Below are positions 7,347-8,256 of a stretch of 8,256 nt of DNA, in pieces; position 1 is the first letter of the stretch, and every line of letters starts with the position of its first letter. The DNA lies in NCBI GenBank assembly GCA_046732855.1, contig JBKPNX010000002.1, positions 1 through 8,256 on the forward strand, read 5' to 3'. The position numbers and the translations under genes were made by a program. The notes beneath the pieces are model-generated. The model did not search any database and had not been told where the DNA came from. It saw only the letters and a program-made list of their open reading frames with translations. Source of the DNA: JBKPNX01 sp046732855. Its GTDB lineage: Bacteria > Pseudomonadota > Alphaproteobacteria > Geminicoccales > Geminicoccaceae.

Positions 7347-8256
7347 TCAGAGCCCGGCGAGCTTGCGCTGGCCCGCGGCGTACTCGCTGTCCTCCCAGAC
7401 CACCCACTTGCCGTCCTGGACGACGTACTTGGTGATCAGCGGCACCATGTTCTGGCCGTGGTCGTCGAAGGTGACCGGGCCGACGATCGAGTCGTGGTCC
7501 TTGACTTTCCCGAGCGCCTCGGTGATCGCGGCGCGATCGGGACCGACCGCCTCGATCGTGTCCAGGATCAGGTTCATCGCGGCGAACGCGAACGGGCCAT
7601 AGGCCTCGGGCGGCTCGCCGTAGCCGGCTTGCGCGTACTGCTCGCCGAAGAACTGGCCGCCCGGCAGCTTGTCCACCGGCGCGCCTTCGCGAAACGCGAC
7701 GACGCCTTCGGCCAGGCCGCCGAGGCCCTGGATGAACGCGTCCGACATGATGCCCGAGGTGCCCTGGAGCTGCGCGGCGATCCCGAGCTTGTCCATCTGC
7801 TGGCGGATGCGCACCCCGAGCGGGGTCAGGCCGCCGAAATAGATCACGTCGGGGTTCAGCGACTTCGCCTGGGTCAGCTCCGCGGTGAAGTCCTGCTGCT
7901 CGGCCGTGACCCCGAAGGTTCCCAGGATCTCGCCGCCGTTCTCGGTCACGTACTGGCTGAAGTACTTGTTGTGGCCTTTGCCGTAGTCGGTCGTGTCGTG
8001 GATGATCACCCAGGTCTTGTAGCCGAGCCCGGTCATGAAATCCGCGGCCGTCTCGTTCTGGTTGATCATGGTGCCGTTGACCCGGTGGATCTCCGGGTAG
8101 TCGTTGCCGTAGGTGATGTCGGGCAGGACCGCTCCCCAGACGATCACCGGCAGGCCGAACTTGTGGTACGTGTCGACCGTGCCGATCGCCACCGCCGAGC
8201 AATAGTGCGTCACACCGGCGACGACGTCTTTGTTGGCGGCGGCTTTGGTCGCCACC
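7347..8256 (-). CDS. Branched-chain amino acid-type ABC transporter substrate-binding protein (N-terminus cut by right edge)
   Basis: This is the periplasmic solute-binding component (type I fold, Peripla_BP_6 family) that captures the substrate and delivers it to LivH/LivM. About 303 residues are visible and the stop is TGA at 7347-7349. By family length (about 380-400) roughly 80-100 residues, including the signal peptide, lie beyond the right edge. Family features include GVTHYCSAVAIG, at the place of the first ligand-binding loop (often NSG or a similar Ser/Thr cluster), VIIHDTTDYGKGH at the domain hinge, QQDFTAELTQAKSLNPDVIYFGG, and the C-terminal VTFDDHGQNMVPLITKYVVQDGKWVV. The first visible codon is GTG but it is internal, not a start. 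The gene leads the operon, so the operon promoter must lie outside the window. The ligand cannot be read from the sequence; leucine-type amino acids, other amino acids, urea, amides or aromatic acids are all possible. Confidence 0.93.
   Translation of the reverse strand, partial: VATKAAANKDVVAGVTHYCSAVAIGTVDTYHKFGLPVIVWGAVLPDITYGNDYPEIHRVNGTMINQNETAADFMTGLGYKTWVIIHDTTDYGKGHNKYFSQYVTENGGEILGTFGVTAEQQDFTAELTQAKSLNPDVIYFGGLTPLGVRIRQQMDKLGIAAQLQGTSGIMSDAFIQGLGGLAEGVVAFREGAPVDKLPGGQFFGEQYAQAGYGEPPEAYGPFAFAAMNLILDTIEAVGPDRAAITEALGKVKDHDSIVGPVTFDDHGQNMVPLITKYVVQDGKWVVWEDSEYAAGQRKLAGL

Noticed and set aside
7282..8202. Upstream extension of the livH frame giving a 613-residue protein
   Set aside because: The upstream part runs out of frame through the binding-protein gene and is Arg/Gly/Pro-rich without family similarity. 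The LivH family start is the ATG at 7281.

Overview
The window is GC-rich DNA and every gene I can support lies on the minus strand, so the genes read from right to left. The ClpX N-terminus (zinc finger, LIAGP motif, central region) looks most like Alphaproteobacteria. A high-GC alphaproteobacterium is therefore the best guess; I cannot fix the order from sequence alone.

Right half (about 8256 down to 3722): a complete high-affinity branched-chain-amino-acid-type (LIV/HAAT) ABC transporter operon in the classical order: periplasmic binding protein (its N-terminus lies beyond the right edge), permease LivH, permease LivM, ATPase LivG, ATPase LivF. The last four genes are packed with gaps of 8 bp (livH-livM), a 4-bp ATGA overlap (livM-livG) and 1 bp (livG-livF), which points to one transcript with translational coupling. 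Only the binding protein is set apart, by 65 bp that contain a GC-rich 8-bp-stem hairpin. The real substrate is unknown, because family members carry leucine/isoleucine/valine, other amino acids, amides, urea or aromatic acids.

Middle (3612 to 2590): an HtrA/DegP-like serine protease with an intact catalytic triad and one PDZ domain but no visible signal peptide, followed by a 206-bp gap. Next (2383 to 857) is a full-length aerobic glycerol-3-phosphate dehydrogenase, glpD. It probably starts at a TTG codon behind a good Shine-Dalgarno sequence, and has no glpK, glpF or glpR beside it here.

Left end (543 to 1): the first 181 codons of clpX, the unfoldase subunit of the ClpXP protease, cut by the left edge. 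The expected neighbour clpP is absent; a 313-bp non-coding stretch separates clpX from glpD.

I do not see a new defence, mobile or biosynthetic system, and no tRNA, rRNA, CRISPR or insertion sequence. The most noteworthy point is that LivG has lost the ABC signature sequence (LSGGQ type) while LivF keeps it, which suggests an asymmetric ATPase pair. Smaller points are the leaderless HtrA-like protease, the clpX-glpD adjacency and several intergenic hairpins.
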